The notes below the pieces were generated by a model that was not told the origin of the DNA, did not search any database, and saw nothing but the letters and a program-made list of their open reading frames with translations. This document shows positions 6,471-8,233 of a stretch of DNA of 8,233 bases, in pieces; position 1 is the stretch's first letter; the number at the start of each line of letters is the position of its first letter. The translations under genes and the position numbers were made by a program. The stretch lies in contig BNTR01000123.1 in NCBI GenBank assembly GCA_025996755.1, forward strand, positions 1 through 8,233, written 5' to 3'. The stretch is from Bacteroidia bacterium. GTDB lineage: Bacteria > Bacteroidota > Bacteroidia > Bacteroidales > Azobacteroidaceae.

Positions 6471-7177
6471 TACGTTGCATTGCCATTGATGACGAGCCGC
6501 TGGCGTTGAAACTGCTGACCCAATATTGCAGTCAAGTGCCGTCGCTCAACCTGCTCGGAGCCTATAGCGACTCGGTGGAGGGCTTGTGCTACATCAAAAA
6601 TATGGAGCCTGATTTGATTTTTCTGGACATTCAAATGCCGGATTTGTCCGGCATACAAATAGCCAAGTCGCTGAACAAAAAGCCATTAGTCATCTTCACC
6701 ACGGCTTATGAGCAATACGCCATCGCCGGTTTTGAATTGGATGTGGTAGATTATCTCCTAAAACCGTTTGATTTTGAGCGTTTTCTGAAAGCCTACACCA
6801 AAGCGGAAGAACGGCTCCGCTCCGCCTCAATTCAAGCGACACCGCAACAAACCGCACCCGATGAAATCCTGTCGTTCAAGTGCCGCTACCAAACCGTGCA
6901 ACTGCCCCTCAACACCATCCTCTACATCGAGGCGTGCGACAACTACATCAAAATCATAACCCCGGAGGCAACCTACATGCCCGCAATGAGCATGAAAAGC
7001 ATACAAAAACTACTCCCCGCCCCCCGCTTCATCCGCGTCCACAACTCCTACATCATCCCCATCCAAAGAATAAAGTCGTTCAATCGCGAAAAAGTGACCA
7101 CAGATAAAATCCAAATCCCTATTGGCAGGGCATACAGCCGTGATTTTTTTCAGAAAATGAATGCGTTTTCTACATAG
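6467..7177 (+). CDS. LytTR-family response regulator
   Basis: The 236-residue protein is a DNA-binding response regulator of the LytR/AlgR type, the expected partner of the preceding kinase. The receiver domain spans about 1-115: acidic pocket DDE (8-10), phosphorylated Asp 54 in FLDIQMPDLSG, Thr 79 in FTTAYEQYA, and Lys 99 in YLLKPF. A flexible Gln/Thr/Pro-containing linker (about 116-135) leads to a LytTR DNA-binding domain (about 137-236) with the typical ILYIEACDNYIKI strand and FIRVHNSYIIPI followed by IGRAYSRDFF. LytTR proteins bind paired direct repeats upstream of their targets; no clear pair was found before the operon. The gene overlaps the kinase by four bases (ATGA). It appears intact, and the next gene begins 72 bp on in much more A+T-rich DNA. 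Confidence 0.94.
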   Translation: MIRCIAIDDEPLALKLLTQYCSQVPSLNLLGAYSDSVEGLCYIKNMEPDLIFLDIQMPDLSGIQIAKSLNKKPLVIFTTAYEQYAIAGFELDVVDYLLKPFDFERFLKAYTKAEERLRSASIQATPQQTAPDEILSFKCRYQTVQLPLNTILYIEACDNYIKIITPEATYMPAMSMKSIQKLLPAPRFIRVHNSYIIPIQRIKSFNREKVTTDKIQIPIGRAYSRDFFQKMNAFST

Positions 7178-7226
7178 CGAATACCGCTAATAATAGAAAA
7201 ACAAGTATCAATTAGAAAAAAAATCG

Positions 7227-7234
7227 AACCTTTG
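7227..7234 (+). promoter_or_regulatory. Possible -7 box before the methyltransferase
   Basis: AACCTTTG followed by C fits the TAnnTTTG consensus except at the first base, and lies 15 bases before the ATG at 7250. No -33 element is evident. This is a weak call. Confidence 0.25.
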
Positions 7235-7249
7235 CCGAAAATATATTAA

Positions 7250-7849
7250 ATGAAAAGTGCAGGAAAACAGCAGGTCAAAAACAAATTTGGTCAGTATTTT
7301 ACACCAAAGATAGTTGCCGATTTTATGATTGGCTTAGCCGATATTTTGCCTAATTCTAAGATATTAGAGCCGTCTTGTGGCGAAGGTGTTTTTCTTGATT
7401 TACTGCAGAAAAAAGGGTATTCAGATATTACAGCATACGAAATAGATGATGATTTGGCTAAAGATTTTTCTAATGTGCATTATGAAAGTTTTGTGAATGC
7501 AAATATTAAAGAAGCGTACGATTTAATCATTGGAAATCCGCCTTATATTCGTTGGAAAAATTTGGAAGACAATCTCAAACAGGAACTTTCTACTAATCCA
7601 TTGTGGAACAAATATTGCAATTCTTTATGTGATTATTTGTACATATTTATCCTGAAATCCATCGAATTGCTAAATGAAAACGGGCAGCTGATTTTTATTT
7701 GTCCTGAATATTGGATGAATACAACACACTCTGTTTCATTGCGTAATTATATGGTTGAGCATGGTTATTTTGAAGAAATTTATCATTTTAATGAAACCCC
7801 TATTTTTGAGAAAGTAACGGTTTCATCTAATTATTTTAATGCTGCATAA
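7250..7849 (+). pseudogene. N6-adenine DNA methyltransferase, truncated
   Basis: The 199 residues form the start and catalytic core of a gamma-type N6-adenine methyltransferase of a restriction-modification system. FGQYFTP (13-19) is motif X, ILEPSCGEGVFL (38-49) is the S-adenosylmethionine-binding motif I, YEIDDD (63-68) is motif II, and NPPYIRW (96-102) is the catalytic motif IV. The core continues through FEKVTVSSN, then ends abruptly as YFNAA and stop. Family members normally go on for another 150 to 300 residues with the domain that recognises the DNA target, and none is present, so the protein should be unable to methylate a specific site. No continuation is visible in the other frames, which points to a deletion rather than a frameshift. 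The DNA is far richer in A+T than the core genes, suggesting horizontal origin. Confidence 0.8.
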
Positions 7850-7853
7850 TGAT

Positions 7854-8057
7854 ATGAAACTCATAGATTTGATAGTAGATGTTCTGAGTAATAGTTCACA
7901 TCCATTGCTACAAAGTGAAATTTTGGAAGCGGCGGAAAATCATAAAAATTACACAAATTGTCAAGAACTACAAAGGGTTCAAGTTAAATCATCTGCTGTA
8001 GCAAGATGTTTAAGTAAATATTCCGAATTCTATGTTAACATCCAAATAAAATCATAA
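7854..8057 (+). pseudogene. Winged-helix (HARE-HTH-like) fragment, probable restriction enzyme start
   Basis: About 67 residues from ATG 7854 (an ATG at 7839 in the same frame overlaps the methyltransferase end and is less likely). The sequence MKLIDLIVDVLSNSSHPLLQ, then EILEAAE and VKSSAVARCLSKYSE, has the helix-turn-helix spacing of HARE-HTH-type winged helices, which occur at the start of several restriction enzymes and other DNA-binding proteins. It breaks off after the predicted wing (FYVNIQIKS, stop), only 24 bp before the IS110 transposase stop on the opposite strand. With the methyltransferase directly upstream, the best reading is the N-terminus of the partner restriction endonuclease cut by the IS110 insertion. 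A complete small regulator is possible but less likely. Confidence 0.5.
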
Positions 8058-8081
8058 AAAAATTCATTAATTTAACTTTTT

Positions 8082-8233
8082 TTAAGCTGCCACTTGTTTT
8101 GCAGGACGAATATAATCTTTTTTATAAAACTCCTTGCTGTTGACAAGAGCAAACATGATATGCACCAATTTGTTCTTTACATTGTTGAGTACGACCCCTT
8201 TGTGTTTGCCCTCAGCCATTTTGCGCTGGTAAT
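8082..8233 (-). CDS. IS110-family transposase, C-terminal end
   Basis: On the minus strand the window edge opens into a frame reading YQRKMAEGKHKGVVLNNVKN, then KLVHIMFALVNSKEF, and a basic tail ending IRPAKQVAA, with TAA at 8084-8082. The YxxK-GK-[hydrophobic]-NxVxNKLV pattern is the characteristic tail that follows the Transposase_20 (serine) domain in IS110-family DEDD transposases. About 50 residues are visible; the catalytic domains lie beyond the window. Only 24 bp separate its stop from the truncated winged-helix frame, so the element end lies close behind the gene. IS110 elements insert without typical inverted repeats, using a structured bridge RNA, so no terminal repeat is expected. 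Confidence 0.8.
   Translation of the reverse strand, partial: YQRKMAEGKHKGVVLNNVKNKLVHIMFALVNSKEFYKKDYIRPAKQVAA

Noticed and set aside
7175..7189. Small palindrome TAGCG-AATAC-CGCTA at the regulator stop codon
   Set aside because: The five-pair stem is weak and is followed by A-rich rather than T-rich sequence, so it is not a convincing terminator.
1..8233. tRNA, rRNA or CRISPR arrays
   Set aside because: No tRNA-like cloverleaf, rRNA block or regularly spaced direct repeats were seen. The only tandem repeats are inside coding genes and the murF promoter.

Overview
The window looks like a chromosomal segment of a member of the Bacteroidota, most likely Bacteroidales. The reasons are the Bacteroidetes-type -7 boxes (TAnnTTTG-like sequences such as TACTTTTG before murF and TTACTTTG before the lipoprotein gene), the lack of clear Shine-Dalgarno sequences, a lipoprotein with an acidic Cys-Ser-Ser-Asp-Glu start typical of surface-exported Bacteroidetes lipoproteins, and a LytS/LytR-type two-component pair of the kind common in this phylum. 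The species cannot be named from this sequence.

Layout. The left flank (1-1203) is mobile-element debris: the 3' end of an IS1595-family transposase, an unexplained short open frame, a 611-bp IS1634-family element that kept both ends but lost most of its transposase through several internal deletions, and a headless membrane-protein gene fragment whose 3' end overlaps murF convergently. The core (1187-7177) is intact: murF on the minus strand, then a divergent intergenic region of about 270 bp with promoter signals for both directions, then a plus-strand three-gene operon. That operon encodes an 868-residue surface lipoprotein with two small beta-sandwich modules and a long parallel beta-helix resembling the Cthe_2159 carbohydrate-binding family, a LytS-type sensor histidine kinase, and a LytTR response regulator. 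The right flank (7178-8233) turns abruptly A+T-rich. It holds a truncated gamma-type N6-adenine DNA methyltransferase, a truncated winged-helix protein that is probably the start of the partner restriction enzyme, and the 3' end of an IS110-family transposase on the minus strand.

How the genes fit together. MurF completes the cytoplasmic UDP-MurNAc-pentapeptide precursor of peptidoglycan and appears to be independently transcribed. The lipoprotein, kinase and regulator are packed within 7 bp and with a 4-bp ATGA overlap, so they are probably co-transcribed and may form one surface-sensing unit; this link is inference. The kinase has a histidine-rich 7-residue tandem repeat in its predicted periplasmic loop, the most distinctive sequence feature here. 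Both halves of the restriction-modification locus are broken, so it is probably dead. The picture is a conserved core island between two patches of IS-driven gene decay.
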